Shown here: positions 7,086 through 16,598 of the stretch, one piece after another | Position numbering within the stretch: position 1 is the stretch's first letter | Layout of the letters: each line of letters starts with the position of its first letter | Assembly (NCBI GenBank): GCA_033344775.1 | Contig: JAWPMT010000007.1 | Location: 124,001-188,000, forward strand | Length of the DNA: 64,000 nucleotides | From: Cytophagales bacterium | Lineage (GTDB): Bacteria; Bacteroidota; Bacteroidia; Cytophagales; Cyclobacteriaceae | Reading direction: 5' to 3' | The notes under the pieces: model-generated | Database searches by the model: none | What the model saw: only the letters and a program-made list of their open reading frames with translations | Told to the model about the DNA's origin: nothing | Translations under genes and position numbers: made by a program

Positions 7086-9715
7086 GAAGATTAGGATTAT
7101 TACTATTATTTATTCAGATTTCACTGGTTGTACAGGGGCAGTTGCTTTACGGCCAAAACAGGCGCAATACCTCTAGTGGCCCTTCTATTAACTATTCAAG
7201 TCCCAAGGAATATGAAATAGCCGGTATCGAAGTGCAGGGAGTCGAATTTTTAGACAACAATGCACTCATTTCTCTATCGGGGCTGAAGGTAGGAGATAAG
7301 ATCAAGATCCCAGGTGATGAGGTTTCTTCTGCCATTACCAAGCTTTGGAAACAGGGAATCATTGGCGACATCAATATCAAAGCTTCTAAAATCGAAGGCA
7401 GCCAGATCTACCTTGTTATCGAGCTGACAGAACGACCCAGACTGACCAGATATCTTTTTAAAGGTCTAAATAAAACTCAGGAGAGTGAAGTTGAAGACGA
7501 TCTGGAGTTGGTAAGAGGAAAGGTACTTACGGATGTGGTCATCAAAAACGCAGAGCTGACCGTTAGAAAATACCTCGAAGGCAAAGGATTCCGCAATGCC
7601 GATATCAGAGTATCACAGCAGCCAGATACTTTATTGAGAAACAGTGCTATCCTTAGCATTGATGTAGATCGAGGTAAGAAAGTACGCGTTGAGAACATCG
7701 CTTTTGAAGGAAATGAGGCCTTTACCTCCGCCAAGTTGCGTAAAAAACTAAAAAATACCGGAGTTCGACCAGAGCTACGTTTGGGGACTAATTTGTTAGG
7801 TAAGACTTTGAAGTTGGTGAACCCGGTCAACCTCTACAACTTCATGACCCATAAGGATAGCACTTACGAAATATCCGAATACCTGGCCCAGCAGGCCAAG
7901 GTCAATGTTTTCAAAACTGCGAAATACATTGAGTCTGATTTCAAGGATGACAAGGATGGATTACTCGCATTTTATAATTCTAAAGGTTATCGAGATGCAA
8001 GAATTCTCAACGACACATTAGTCGGTACGGATGGTCGATCGCTTGAAGTCAGGATTGCTGTTGAAGAAGGTCAGAAATATTATTTCCGAAACATATCCTG
8101 GGAAGGAAACTTCGTCCATGATGATGAAATCCTGAAAAAGATCCTGGCAGTTGAAAAAGGAGACGTTTACGACCTTGATCTGATCAATCAAAAGTTGAAC
8201 TTCAACCCTGCCGGAGCAGATATCAGCTCCCTTTACATGGACAATGGGTACCTGTTTTTCAGTGTGAATCCAGTAGAAATTGGTATCGAAGGTGATTCCA
8301 TTGATGTAGAAATGCGGATTTACGAAGGAGCGCAGGCCACCATAGATCAGGTTTACATTACAGGAAATGACAAGACCAATGATCATGTGATCCTTCGTGA
8401 GATCAGAACTTTGCCGGGGCAGAAATTTAGCCGGGCAGAATTGATCAGAACCCAGCAAGAACTTTCACAATTGGGTTATTTTGACCCTGAACAGGTCAAT
8501 CCGATTCCTAAGCCAAATCCGGTTAATGAAACGGTAGACATAGAATGGTCACTAGTAGAACGACATTCGGATCAGATCGAAATGTCCGGTGGTTGGGGTG
8601 GAGCCTTTGGTTTCATTGGAACCCTGGGACTGACGTTCAACAACTTCTCCATGCGGGAGGCACTGGCCTTGAGCAGCTTTCCTCCGGCCGGAGATGGACA
8701 AAGACTTTCTCTTCGATTACAAGCCAATGGCCGCCGATTCCAGAGCTATTCCTTAGGATTTACTGAGCCATGGTTGGGAGGCAAGCGACCTAATTCCTTT
8801 GGGATTAACCTGAGCCATTCGGTACAACGAAGTGTGGATCCTTTTACGGATCGAGTATTTGGAGCCTTGAAGGTGACTGGTGTTACGCTTTCACTTGGAA
8901 GAAGATTGACCTGGCCGGATGACTTCTTTACATTAAGTAATTCTGTTGGATTCCTACAATACTCCTTGCAGAACTTTGGTAACTCACTTGGATTCTCTAC
9001 GGGTAATGCCAACAGTGTGACGTTCAATACCACGATAGCAAGGAACTCGGTGAGTAATCCGATGTATCCAAGAGGTGGTTCAAGTATTTCATTGAATGTT
9101 GCGGCTACACCTCCGCATTCCCTATGGAGAGACATTGACTATGACAATGCTTCTAACCAGGAGCTATTTAAATGGTTGGAATACCACAAATGGAACCTGG
9201 ATACCAAATATTATCTACAGTTGGCAGACAAGTTGGTCCTGGCCACGAGAGCGCATTTTGGTTTCATTGGAACGTATAACAAAGACGTAGATCCTGGTCC
9301 ATTTGAGCGCTTTACCTTAGGTGGAGACGGACTTACCGGTCAAAACTTTTTATTGGGGACTGATGTAATAGGTCTTCGCGGATATACGAATAACAGTATA
9401 ACGCCCGTTGAAAATGGTATACGGGGCGGATTGTTCTTTACCAAGTTTGTGACGGAAATCCGATATCCACTGTCTTTGAATCCAAGTGCTACTATATATG
9501 CGCTGGCCTTCGTGGAAGGAGGAAACAACTGGAACGATTTTGACCAGTACAATCCATACGACATGAAGCGGTCAGCAGGATTTGGTGCGAGGATCTTTAT
9601 GCCAGCATTTGGTTTGCTGGGTCTGGACTGGGGATATGGGTTTGATAACGAACCTGGACAAACAGGACCAGCTGGCCCTCAATTTCACTTTAGTATAGGA
9701 CAGCAAATCAGATAA
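7082..9715 (+). CDS. bamA: outer membrane protein assembly factor BamA
   Basis: An 877-residue Omp85-family protein that folds and inserts outer-membrane beta-barrels. A signal peptide (LGLLLLFIQISLVVQGQ) is followed by five POTRA-type repeats over about residues 45-480, recognisable by phrases such as EIAGIEVQGVEFLDNNAL and VRVENIAFEGNEAFTSAKLRKKL, and by a C-terminal 16-strand barrel with the lid-loop-like stretch near GLRGYTNNS and the terminal strand ending in FSIGQQIR. The barrel end is longer than in Proteobacteria, as usual for the phylum. It overlaps uppS by four bases, and its stop overlaps the ATG of the first ompH gene (TAATG). Confidence 0.95.
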   Translation: MRRLGLLLLFIQISLVVQGQLLYGQNRRNTSSGPSINYSSPKEYEIAGIEVQGVEFLDNNALISLSGLKVGDKIKIPGDEVSSAITKLWKQGIIGDINIKASKIEGSQIYLVIELTERPRLTRYLFKGLNKTQESEVEDDLELVRGKVLTDVVIKNAELTVRKYLEGKGFRNADIRVSQQPDTLLRNSAILSIDVDRGKKVRVENIAFEGNEAFTSAKLRKKLKNTGVRPELRLGTNLLGKTLKLVNPVNLYNFMTHKDSTYEISEYLAQQAKVNVFKTAKYIESDFKDDKDGLLAFYNSKGYRDARILNDTLVGTDGRSLEVRIAVEEGQKYYFRNISWEGNFVHDDEILKKILAVEKGDVYDLDLINQKLNFNPAGADISSLYMDNGYLFFSVNPVEIGIEGDSIDVEMRIYEGAQATIDQVYITGNDKTNDHVILREIRTLPGQKFSRAELIRTQQELSQLGYFDPEQVNPIPKPNPVNETVDIEWSLVERHSDQIEMSGGWGGAFGFIGTLGLTFNNFSMREALALSSFPPAGDGQRLSLRLQANGRRFQSYSLGFTEPWLGGKRPNSFGINLSHSVQRSVDPFTDRVFGALKVTGVTLSLGRRLTWPDDFFTLSNSVGFLQYSLQNFGNSLGFSTGNANSVTFNTTIARNSVSNPMYPRGGSSISLNVAATPPHSLWRDIDYDNASNQELFKWLEYHKWNLDTKYYLQLADKLVLATRAHFGFIGTYNKDVDPGPFERFTLGGDGLTGQNFLLGTDVIGLRGYTNNSITPVENGIRGGLFFTKFVTEIRYPLSLNPSATIYALAFVEGGNNWNDFDQYNPYDMKRSAGFGARIFMPAFGLLGLDWGYGFDNEPGQTGPAGPQFHFSIGQQIR

Positions 9716-10245
9716 TGAAACGTTTCATCTTTTTCTCGGCCCTCTCTTTTTTACTAATTCCTGTTAGTTTTGCGCAAAAATTCGGATACGTCGATACGAA
9801 TTACATTTTGGGCAGGCTTCCGGAATACAAGGAGGCTCAGGCTGAGATAGAGAAACTGGCCCAGGGATGGGAAGGCGAAATCCAGGAAATGTATAAAGAA
9901 GCGGAAAGCATGGAAGCTGCTTTTCAGGCCGAAGAGGTCTTGTTGACAGTGGATATGCGTGCGGATCGACAAGCTGAAATTGAAAGGCAGTGGAAGGAGA
10001 TCAAAGACTACCAAAAGCAAGTCTTTGGCTTTGAAGGACTGTACTTTTTGAAGAAAAAAGAACTGATCAAACCGGTTCAGGACAAGGTGTTTGAAGCTGT
10101 AGAAAGAGTGGCTAAAAATAACCGACTCCAAATTGTTTTTGACAAATCCGGAGATCTGGTAATGATCTACACCGACCCGATCCATGATTATACTGACTTT
10201 GTGTTGGAAGAATTGGGATTAGGTGAGAATCAAACGACGAATTAA
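9715..10245 (+). CDS. OmpH/Skp family periplasmic chaperone
   Basis: A 176-residue Skp-like protein that would hold unfolded outer-membrane proteins on their way to BamA. Residues 1-20 form a signal peptide ending SFA-Q. The mature start KFGYVDTNYILGRLPEYKEAQ is the family signature, followed by a long, charged coiled-coil hairpin (about 45-130) and a short C-terminal beta segment VFDKSGDLVMIYTDPIHDYTDF. The start codon overlaps the bamA stop. Two ompH genes in tandem after bamA is the normal Bacteroidota arrangement. Confidence 0.92.
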   Translation: MKRFIFFSALSFLLIPVSFAQKFGYVDTNYILGRLPEYKEAQAEIEKLAQGWEGEIQEMYKEAESMEAAFQAEEVLLTVDMRADRQAEIERQWKEIKDYQKQVFGFEGLYFLKKKELIKPVQDKVFEAVERVAKNNRLQIVFDKSGDLVMIYTDPIHDYTDFVLEELGLGENQTTN

Positions 10246-10265
10246 TAGACGAACAATAATTAATT

Positions 10266-10802
10266 ATGAAACTGAAATTTTTCATTGGCTTTTTCGCCCT
10301 GATGGCGGTTGGAAGCTTGCATGCCCAGGGATTGAAGATTGGGTACACGAACGCGGAGTATGTACTATCATTATTGCCTGAGGCGAAGCAGGTCGAAGCA
10401 GATCTCAAGGCATACGAAACACAACTACAAAATCAGCTTCAGGCAAAATATCAGGAGTTTCAGGCAAAAGCCGCTGACTACCAGCAAAACGCAGCTTCAA
10501 TGATCGAAGCAGTGCGAGCAGATAGAGAGCGTGAGTTGCAAGGTTTACAGGAAAACATCCAAAAATTCCAGGCTGATGCTGAGACTTCTTTGCTTCAGAA
10601 GCGAAATCAATTGCTCGCTCCACTAGTAGAAAAAGTAGGTAATGCGATCAAAGAAGTGGCGGAAGAAAATCAGTACACCCACGTATTTAGTTCAGGAGCT
10701 GCGGGCCTTGACGTATTGCTTTATGCGGATGAGCAATACAATGTTACTGAACTTATCCTGGCGAAGTTGGGCATTGACCCACCTGCAGAGACAGGAAACT
10801 AA
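10266..10802 (+). CDS. OmpH/Skp family periplasmic chaperone
   Basis: A 178-residue second Skp-like protein. Its signal peptide ends LHA-Q; the mature part starts GLKIGYTNAEYVLSLLPEAK, closely matching the neighbour. The coiled-coil arms (about 45-125) are rich in Gln and Ala. The C-terminus reads HVFSSGAAGLDVLLYADEQYNVTELILAKLGI, the expected body-domain strand. It lies 20 bases after the first copy, and a strong terminator follows 32 bases after its stop, closing the DUF6089-uppS-bamA-ompH unit. Confidence 0.92.
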   Translation: MKLKFFIGFFALMAVGSLHAQGLKIGYTNAEYVLSLLPEAKQVEADLKAYETQLQNQLQAKYQEFQAKAADYQQNAASMIEAVRADRERELQGLQENIQKFQADAETSLLQKRNQLLAPLVEKVGNAIKEVAEENQYTHVFSSGAAGLDVLLYADEQYNVTELILAKLGIDPPAETGN

Positions 10803-10833
10803 TAGCCGACCTACAAAAAAATGTTTATCACCG

Positions 10834-10860
10834 CCCAGGCCTGATCGCCTGGGTTTTTTT
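10834..10860 (+). terminator. rho-independent terminator of the bamA-ompH unit
   Basis: CCCAGGC (10834-10840) and GCCTGGG (10847-10853) form a perfect 7-bp GC-rich stem with a 6-base loop, followed by seven T. It lies just after the second ompH gene and touches the stop codon of the convergent chromate-transporter gene. Confidence 0.92.
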
Positions 10861-12040
10861 ATTGCAATAAAATCCCGACGAGCAATCCACCAAGGATAAT
10901 AAATGGAGTTGGGATTTTAGTGAAGAAGATGATACATGCAGTACTTAGCATAAGGATGTAATTGACTGCTGAGGCTTCAATACTTTCAAACAACAAGAAA
11001 GTGGCGGCCATCACCATTCCTGAACTCACGGCATTGATGCCTTCCAAAGAAGCTTTTACTACACGGTATTTTTTCAGGCTATCCCAAAACCTGATGGCGA
11101 AGAAGATAAAAAAGGTGCCAGGCAAAAATATGCCGGCCGTGGCGAGGAAAGCACCAAGGATTTGTCCGCCAATGCCCAATTCTCTAAGGCTTAATGCACC
11201 TACATAGGAACTGAAAGAAAACACTGGGCCTGGGATGGCCTGAACAAAGGCATATCCCGAAATAAATTCCTCGGAAGTCAGGTACTTTTTGAATTCTACG
11301 AACTCAGTGAACAGTAGCGGGACCAAGACCTGGCCCCCACCAAAGATGAGACTGCCATTTCGATAGAAATTGTCAAAAATTCGGATAGGTGCCCATTCAG
11401 TCAGTTGCCACAGCACAAATGCGCCGAACATCACGCCAATCCAGACGAACATGCTGGTCCATTTGATTTTGAATCCGCTTTTCTCTTCGATCGGTTGCTT
11501 CTTGTATCTGGAAGCTGTCACCGCTCCCCCAGCTAGCAAAAGGAAAGGGAAGATAAATGGGTTTTTCAGGAAGTAAGAGATAAAGGCCGATAGGATCATC
11601 AGGAAGTATCCGACCCTGGAGGAGATCACGCTACTGGAAATGCGGTAGGCTGAATAAGCCACAATCCCTACAGCCATGGGTTGTATAAACCTCAGGAACT
11701 CCAGGGAAATGTTCATTTCCTGCATGAAGTCCACAGCGAGTGCGGCACTGGTCATGATACAGAAGGCAGGAAACATCCAAACCAACAAAGTCATATAGGC
11801 CAATGCAGGACCTCCAATGCGGAAGCCCAACGAAGTGATCGTTTGAGTAGAAGTGGGTCCGGGCAATATCTGACACAAAGCATATAATTCAATCAGACCT
11901 TGTTCGTCAATGTAGCCACGCTTCTTGACCATCATGTCAATGACCATGGCTAAATGACCTTGTGGACCTCCGAAGGCGGTTACGGAGAGGATGAGGACAT
12001 CTCTAAGAAAGATTATGTTCCTGACTCGCCGGATGGCCAT
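10859..12040 (-). CDS. chrA: chromate transporter family protein (ChrA, two-domain type)
   Basis: A 393-residue membrane protein with two repeated CHR halves, each with the family's FGG and PGP signatures: TAFGGPQGHLAMV and CQILPGPTSTQTI in the first half (about 20-70), FGGGQVLVPL and VQAIPGPVFSF in the second (about 230-270). About ten to twelve membrane segments are visible. ChrA proteins export chromate in some bacteria; many relatives have no proven substrate, so chromate is a family-based guess. Its start lies two bases after the stop of the upstream 2-oxoglutarate oxygenase gene, so both are probably on one transcript. It ends against the ompH terminator. Confidence 0.85.
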   Translation of the reverse strand: MAIRRVRNIIFLRDVLILSVTAFGGPQGHLAMVIDMMVKKRGYIDEQGLIELYALCQILPGPTSTQTITSLGFRIGGPALAYMTLLVWMFPAFCIMTSAALAVDFMQEMNISLEFLRFIQPMAVGIVAYSAYRISSSVISSRVGYFLMILSAFISYFLKNPFIFPFLLLAGGAVTASRYKKQPIEEKSGFKIKWTSMFVWIGVMFGAFVLWQLTEWAPIRIFDNFYRNGSLIFGGGQVLVPLLFTEFVEFKKYLTSEEFISGYAFVQAIPGPVFSFSSYVGALSLRELGIGGQILGAFLATAGIFLPGTFFIFFAIRFWDSLKKYRVVKASLEGINAVSSGMVMAATFLLFESIEASAVNYILMLSTACIIFFTKIPTPFIILGGLLVGILLQ

Positions 12041-12041
12041 A

Positions 12042-13004
12042 CTATTTTTTCAAACCGATTTCTCTTAGTCGTTCATCCAGGAATTCTCCAGCACTCATGT
12101 CTTCATACAATTTTGGTTCTTCTTCCGAAACACAGCTCTCCAGACAAGTGAGGTCCATAGATGCTTTGGGGTGCATGAAGAATGGAATGGAAAAACGACT
12201 GGTTTTCATCAATTCCTTGGGAGGATTGACTACCCGATGGATCGTCGATTTCAACCTGTTGTTGGTGAGCCTCGAAAGCATATCGCCTACATTGACCACA
12301 ATCTGATCGGGAAGCGCCGTAATTGGGATCCACTCTCCGTCTCTTCTCAAAACCTGAAGGCCGTCGGCACTGGCACCCATCAGTAAAGTGATCAGGTTGA
12401 TATCTCCATGCTCTGCTGCCCTCACGGCATCTGCAGGGATCTCATCCGGATTCTCGATCGGGAAATAATGAATTGCCCTTAAAATGCTGTTGCCAGATCG
12501 AACCTTGTCATCGAAATAATTTTCCTCCAGTCCGAGATGGATCGCAATGGCACGAAGCATGGACAGACCAGCTTCTTCCAGGATCCGGTAGGCCTTGGTG
12601 GTCAAAGCTTCCATTTCAGCCACTTCCTCTGGCCAGATGTTATCCGGGTATTCGGGCAATTTCTGATCGTCAGGTTGTCCGACATGGAAAAACTCTTTCA
12701 GATCGCCCGTATTGCGTCCTTTGGCTTTTTCTTTCCCCTTGCTGATGTAGCCTCGTTGGCCGAAGAGCTCAGGAAATTCATATCGTGTTTTTGTTTCCTC
12801 ACCCAAGCCAAAAAACTTTTGAATGGACTCATAGAGTTTAGCCGTTAATTCATCGGACAGTCCATGATTTTTGATGGCAACAAATCCAATATTTTGATAG
12901 GCATCGCCCAGTGCCTTTACGAACTTGTTTCTTGATTCCTCATTTCCTTCTTTGAAGTCCGCCAGGTCAAGCGAAGGTATTTCCTGATATAAGATAGGTT
13001 TCAT
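12042..13004 (-). CDS. 2-oxoglutarate/Fe(II) oxygenase, isopenicillin N synthase-like
   Basis: A 320-residue cytosolic non-haem iron oxygenase. The N-terminal DIOX_N-like part begins ILYQEIPSLDLADF and contains NIGFVAIKNHGLS. The C-terminal double-stranded beta-helix carries the iron triad His199, Asp201 (EHGDINLIT) and His256 (KSTIHRVVN), and Arg270-x-Ser272 for the co-substrate. The architecture matches the IPNS/flavonoid/gibberellin oxygenase superfamily common in bacteria, whose substrates vary widely; the real substrate here is unknown. The chromate-transporter homologue begins two bases downstream. It is a single-domain protein of normal length. Confidence 0.88.
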   Translation of the reverse strand: MKPILYQEIPSLDLADFKEGNEESRNKFVKALGDAYQNIGFVAIKNHGLSDELTAKLYESIQKFFGLGEETKTRYEFPELFGQRGYISKGKEKAKGRNTGDLKEFFHVGQPDDQKLPEYPDNIWPEEVAEMEALTTKAYRILEEAGLSMLRAIAIHLGLEENYFDDKVRSGNSILRAIHYFPIENPDEIPADAVRAAEHGDINLITLLMGASADGLQVLRRDGEWIPITALPDQIVVNVGDMLSRLTNNRLKSTIHRVVNPPKELMKTSRFSIPFFMHPKASMDLTCLESCVSEEEPKLYEDMSAGEFLDERLREIGLKK

Positions 13005-13087
13005 CTCGAAGTGATTAGATATTTAAAAATATGCTAAAGCCTGAAAAAAAGCTTATTCAGCATTCATATTTTCTGTTTGAAAGGATG

Positions 13088-13729
13088 TCAATTGATTGGC
13101 TGTAATGCTGTGAAATGTCCAGCAATCGCTTTGATCAATAGGTTGACAACCTCTTCCGGAGTGCCACTGGCATCAATATCGATGATATTTTCTCCTTTAT
13201 TTATGAGAAAAGATTTTGCAGCTTCAAATTTGGTACGTGTAACTGCCAGGTTCTCTTCAAACAATTCCCGATCCTCATTTCGGTGCGCCATTCGCTGGTA
13301 GCAGATCTCATCGGACACATCAAAAAACAAGATGAGGTCAGGTCGGATCGCTTTTTCATTCAATTGATAAACCGATTCCATATCGAAATCATCAGAACTT
13401 TGATAAACTAACGATGAAAGATAATACCGGTCGCAAAGCACCACATGATCTTCAGACGTAGCTAGCCACGGGTTGATGACCCTGGAGCAATGGTCTAAGC
13501 GATTGGCAGCGAATGATAAAGGGAGCACCCTTGGATGAAAATCAGTGATTTTTTTTGTCAGGACCTGTCGGATATATTGACCACCTACTGAATCATCATG
13601 AGGCTCGAAAGTCTGTTTGACTTTTTTGCCATATTGTGTTTCCAATAGATGCGCCAACCGTTTAGTGGCGGTTGACTTTCCGGAACCGTCCAGCCCCTCA
13701 ATGACAATAAAATGTGATTTTTTCTCCAT
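13088..13729 (-). CDS. tmk: thymidylate kinase
   Basis: Phosphorylates dTMP to dTDP for DNA synthesis. About 213 residues with the P-loop EGLDGSGKST at the N-terminus, the R-x-D-H-C-S segment that stands in for the DR(Y/H) motif (ANRLDHCSRVINPWL), and LCDRYYLSSLVYQS. The region ERxxxR of the lid is replaced by MAHRNEDRELFEENLAVTR. An in-frame TTG five codons upstream (13744) is possible but the ATG gives the normal N-terminus. It is followed upstream, on the same strand, by recO, porZ and tdk, so both thymidine salvage and dTMP phosphorylation are encoded here. Confidence 0.9.
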   Translation of the reverse strand: MEKKSHFIVIEGLDGSGKSTATKRLAHLLETQYGKKVKQTFEPHDDSVGGQYIRQVLTKKITDFHPRVLPLSFAANRLDHCSRVINPWLATSEDHVVLCDRYYLSSLVYQSSDDFDMESVYQLNEKAIRPDLILFFDVSDEICYQRMAHRNEDRELFEENLAVTRTKFEAAKSFLINKGENIIDIDASGTPEEVVNLLIKAIAGHFTALQPIN

Positions 13730-13776
13730 GGTCTCGGCCCTCAAAATTACCGAAGAAGGACTTGTCGGAAAAGCGC

Positions 13777-14451
13777 TTAGCGAAATACGCTTTTCAAGAC
13801 TTCCAATGATCGTATTTCCAACGCATGACCCAGGTGATATTGATAATATTTCAGGATCATATCCAGTGTTTCACTGCGCATTTTTCCAGAGGCAGCAATA
13901 GGTGCGAAAAAATCCTCATTAGATAGTGATTCCGTAAAATCATCAATCTGCGTGGCATGACCCGTGACAAATTGCTCCTGGATCAAACTGGGTTCAAATC
14001 CGAATCCAAGAAAAGTGGTCAGTTTGATCAGGAATTGGAGATGGAAGTTCTCATCATTTTCAGGGGCATGATCAAATGCCACTACAGATGCTTCGAGGAA
14101 TTCAAATAAGGCAATGTTTTCGTGCTTTTCTGCTTGCAGGACCTTCGCCAGTACTTCTGATAAGAAGAGCGTAATGGCACTCTTTTTCATGTCGGATCGG
14201 ATGTTGGATAGCATGTGTTTGGGGCGGAACTCACTTAATCGATGCAGGTCTTTGTCTTTGCTCCAATACAAGACTAATTCCAAGACAGAAAATGGTTCGA
14301 AATACCCAGGGTTTTTCCTGGATTTTTTGCTGCGAATACCGTTGATGATCAGCGATTGGAGCCCGTAATCTCTCGTGAACACCCTGGCGATGATGGATGT
14401 GTCCTTGTATTTGATGTAATTAATGGAAATTCCTTCGGTTTTCGAGATCAT
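13777..14451 (-). CDS. recO: DNA repair protein RecO
   Basis: RecO helps load RecA on single-stranded DNA with RecF and RecR and anneals SSB-coated strands. The protein is about 224 residues. The N-terminal OB fold starts MISKTEGISINYIKYKDTSIIARVFTRDYGLQSLIINGIR, and the C-terminal helical domain follows from about residue 80 (DMKKSAITLFLSEVLAKVLQ). The zinc-binding cysteines of some RecO proteins are absent, as is usual in Bacteroidota. A TTG two codons upstream is in frame, but the ATG at 14451 is the better start. The upstream gene is porZ, 14 bases away. Confidence 0.93.
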   Translation of the reverse strand: MISKTEGISINYIKYKDTSIIARVFTRDYGLQSLIINGIRSKKSRKNPGYFEPFSVLELVLYWSKDKDLHRLSEFRPKHMLSNIRSDMKKSAITLFLSEVLAKVLQAEKHENIALFEFLEASVVAFDHAPENDENFHLQFLIKLTTFLGFGFEPSLIQEQFVTGHATQIDDFTESLSNEDFFAPIAASGKMRSETLDMILKYYQYHLGHALEIRSLEVLKSVFR

Positions 14452-14465
14452 GGGCAACCGCCAAG

Positions 14466-16598
14466 TTATCGGATTACGGCGATCTTTCCGACAAAGGTTT
14501 CTTCACGACCTCCAACACTGCTAAAGAAAAGGTAGATGCCGCTGACCGTCGGACTACCTGAAGTATCCCGCAAATCCCAGGCGGCTGTACCACCGAGCGC
14601 ATCAATTTCCCGGATCAGATTTCCCTGTACATCTGTGATCTTGATATTGGCATTCTGTGCCAATCCTCGTAAGGTTACGGGTCCTGTGTCTTGTGGTCGG
14701 ATAGGATTTGGGAATATCTGTACATTGCTGTGTCTTATGCTCCCAGCTGAAGATCCCGTTCGGTAAGAAACCAGCCCCCGATCAGTGAGTATAAACATTT
14801 CCCCTGAGTTGGGATCGTAGGCAAAGTCCAGGATGGTATTGGAGGGTAATGGGCTGTTTTCGGCAGTGAACCTGGTTTCCAGGGTGATGACATTCTCGTC
14901 AAAAACCCAAATGCCGTCTTTGGTGGCCATCCATTTTTGATTACCTCCATCAATCGCCATGGCAGTTACAGCTTCTTGATCGAACAATACCCGATTTTCG
15001 AAAAAGGGTGTGAATGCATTAAAATTGTCAAAGATGAAGGTCGCTTCCACAAAAAAAGAAATGCCAGATGAAGTGCCAATCCAGGCCTGATCGTCCAGGT
15101 CGATCACCAGGGATTGAATATTTCGGGAGGCTAACCCGTCACTTTCGTTGATCACCCTTAATTGTTCACTGTCTGGATCGAAAGCAATCAGCCCTCTACT
15201 TTGATCTTCCAACCAAAGCACATTTCCTTGTGAAGGCAGCATGTCTACCAGCGTAGCAGATCCGACTTCATTGGCGGTCCAGGATTCCCATGCGTCTTCA
15301 TTAAGCCGGTAAAGCGCATTGGTATCATTGTGTCGGATGGCGTAAAGGCCGTCAGAAGTCGAAGCAAGTGCAGGAATAGCAATATTCGTCCCTGTAAAGA
15401 GTGTATTCACAAACTGTGAGTTAGTGAAGTCATAAATACCTTGCGTAAGTGTACTCAAGTACGTCGTTCCTTCGTAGATGGCCACATCTGAGACGTTGTA
15501 CAGGCCGATGATTGCTTGATTCTCCCATTGCCCATTGCTAAAAACCGCGAAACCTGTTGAATCTTGCTCATTGATATTTTGTCCCGACACATAAAAAACG
15601 TAGAGGTTATCGGCGAACTCCAGGTTAGCAATATCATCAGAAGCAGGGCCACTTGGCCTGATCACCCGCTCGGTTCCTTCAATGATATTGATCAGGCCAT
15701 TCTCTTGATCAGCTATCCAAAGTTGCCCCTGGTTGAAGTTGACTTCACTACCATCAGCAAGACTGGTAACAGCAATGTCGTTAATGATTTCACCTTCAAA
15801 TAATAGAAGGTCCTGAGTTCCCAAAACGAAAAGTTGGTTATTGAGGGCGTCCAGATCATTAATTTCAAAAGAAACTTGTCTCAGGGTGTCCCAGGTATTC
15901 ATTGGTGAATTCAAGGAATAAATCACACTGTCCCGACTGGCGAGAATTTCGTTTTCATAAGCGATGATATTTTGAAATCCCATCGTATTGGCTGCCAATG
16001 TCCAATTGTTGAAGTCCAACAAGTTGGAAGCAAGATTTCCACTTTGTACACCCTGGTTACTGGCAGCGTATAAGATTCCGTCCTGGAAAAGAATCTCACT
16101 GATTCGTAGGATGTCACCATCCGTGCCAATCTCACGAAAGATTTCTGTGATTTCCTTTGAATTCAGATTGATGGTTGCAATACCGAAGTTTGTTGCCGCA
16201 TAAGCCCTGTCCGCGGTAATAACGAAATCATTGACCGCTCGACTTGTTCCGAAGTTGAGAGCCGTCAGCTCGGAAAGGTTGATCAACTCGCCTTCCTGAA
16301 TCAAATCAACGCCTCCATCCTCATATCCAATCAACAAGACGTCATTTTCTGCTGCATAAGCCAGCCCGGTAATTGCGCCTCCGTTGAGGCCGTCGATCTT
16401 TGAGAGTCTGGTGATTTCTTCATCCTCGAAAAGAAAAAGCGCAAACTCACTGGCGGCAAAAGTTCGTTCACCATCACTGGCAACAAATTGGATGCTATTG
16501 AAACTGAAGTGATTTCGCCAGGTCCCCACCGGGATGTCCTGTGAATAGCTCAACAGACATGTAAAAGACAGGTATAAAAAAAGGAGAGATCTAGCCAT
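14466..16598 (-). CDS. porZ: PorZ-like beta-propeller protein with type IX secretion C-terminal domain
   Basis: A 710-residue exported protein. After a signal peptide (LLFLYLSFTCLLSYS-Q) it begins DIPVGTWRNHFSFNSIQFVA, the PorZ N-terminal propeller signature. Two seven-bladed propellers fill about 25-620, with repeated short phrases such as GLAYAAENDVLLIG and WIGTSSGISFF. Residues about 635-710 form a type A sorting domain (NVQIFPNPIRPQDTG, then a WDLRDTSG and a SGIYLFF strand). In Porphyromonas gingivalis PorZ is part of the attachment complex that hands A-LPS to PorU on secreted cargo. It overlaps tdk by eight bases and is followed by recO; these genes are often neighbours in the phylum. 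Confidence 0.85.
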   Translation of the reverse strand: MARSLLFLYLSFTCLLSYSQDIPVGTWRNHFSFNSIQFVASDGERTFAASEFALFLFEDEEITRLSKIDGLNGGAITGLAYAAENDVLLIGYEDGGVDLIQEGELINLSELTALNFGTSRAVNDFVITADRAYAATNFGIATINLNSKEITEIFREIGTDGDILRISEILFQDGILYAASNQGVQSGNLASNLLDFNNWTLAANTMGFQNIIAYENEILASRDSVIYSLNSPMNTWDTLRQVSFEINDLDALNNQLFVLGTQDLLLFEGEIINDIAVTSLADGSEVNFNQGQLWIADQENGLINIIEGTERVIRPSGPASDDIANLEFADNLYVFYVSGQNINEQDSTGFAVFSNGQWENQAIIGLYNVSDVAIYEGTTYLSTLTQGIYDFTNSQFVNTLFTGTNIAIPALASTSDGLYAIRHNDTNALYRLNEDAWESWTANEVGSATLVDMLPSQGNVLWLEDQSRGLIAFDPDSEQLRVINESDGLASRNIQSLVIDLDDQAWIGTSSGISFFVEATFIFDNFNAFTPFFENRVLFDQEAVTAMAIDGGNQKWMATKDGIWVFDENVITLETRFTAENSPLPSNTILDFAYDPNSGEMFILTDRGLVSYRTGSSAGSIRHSNVQIFPNPIRPQDTGPVTLRGLAQNANIKITDVQGNLIREIDALGGTAAWDLRDTSGSPTVSGIYLFFSSVGGREETFVGKIAVIR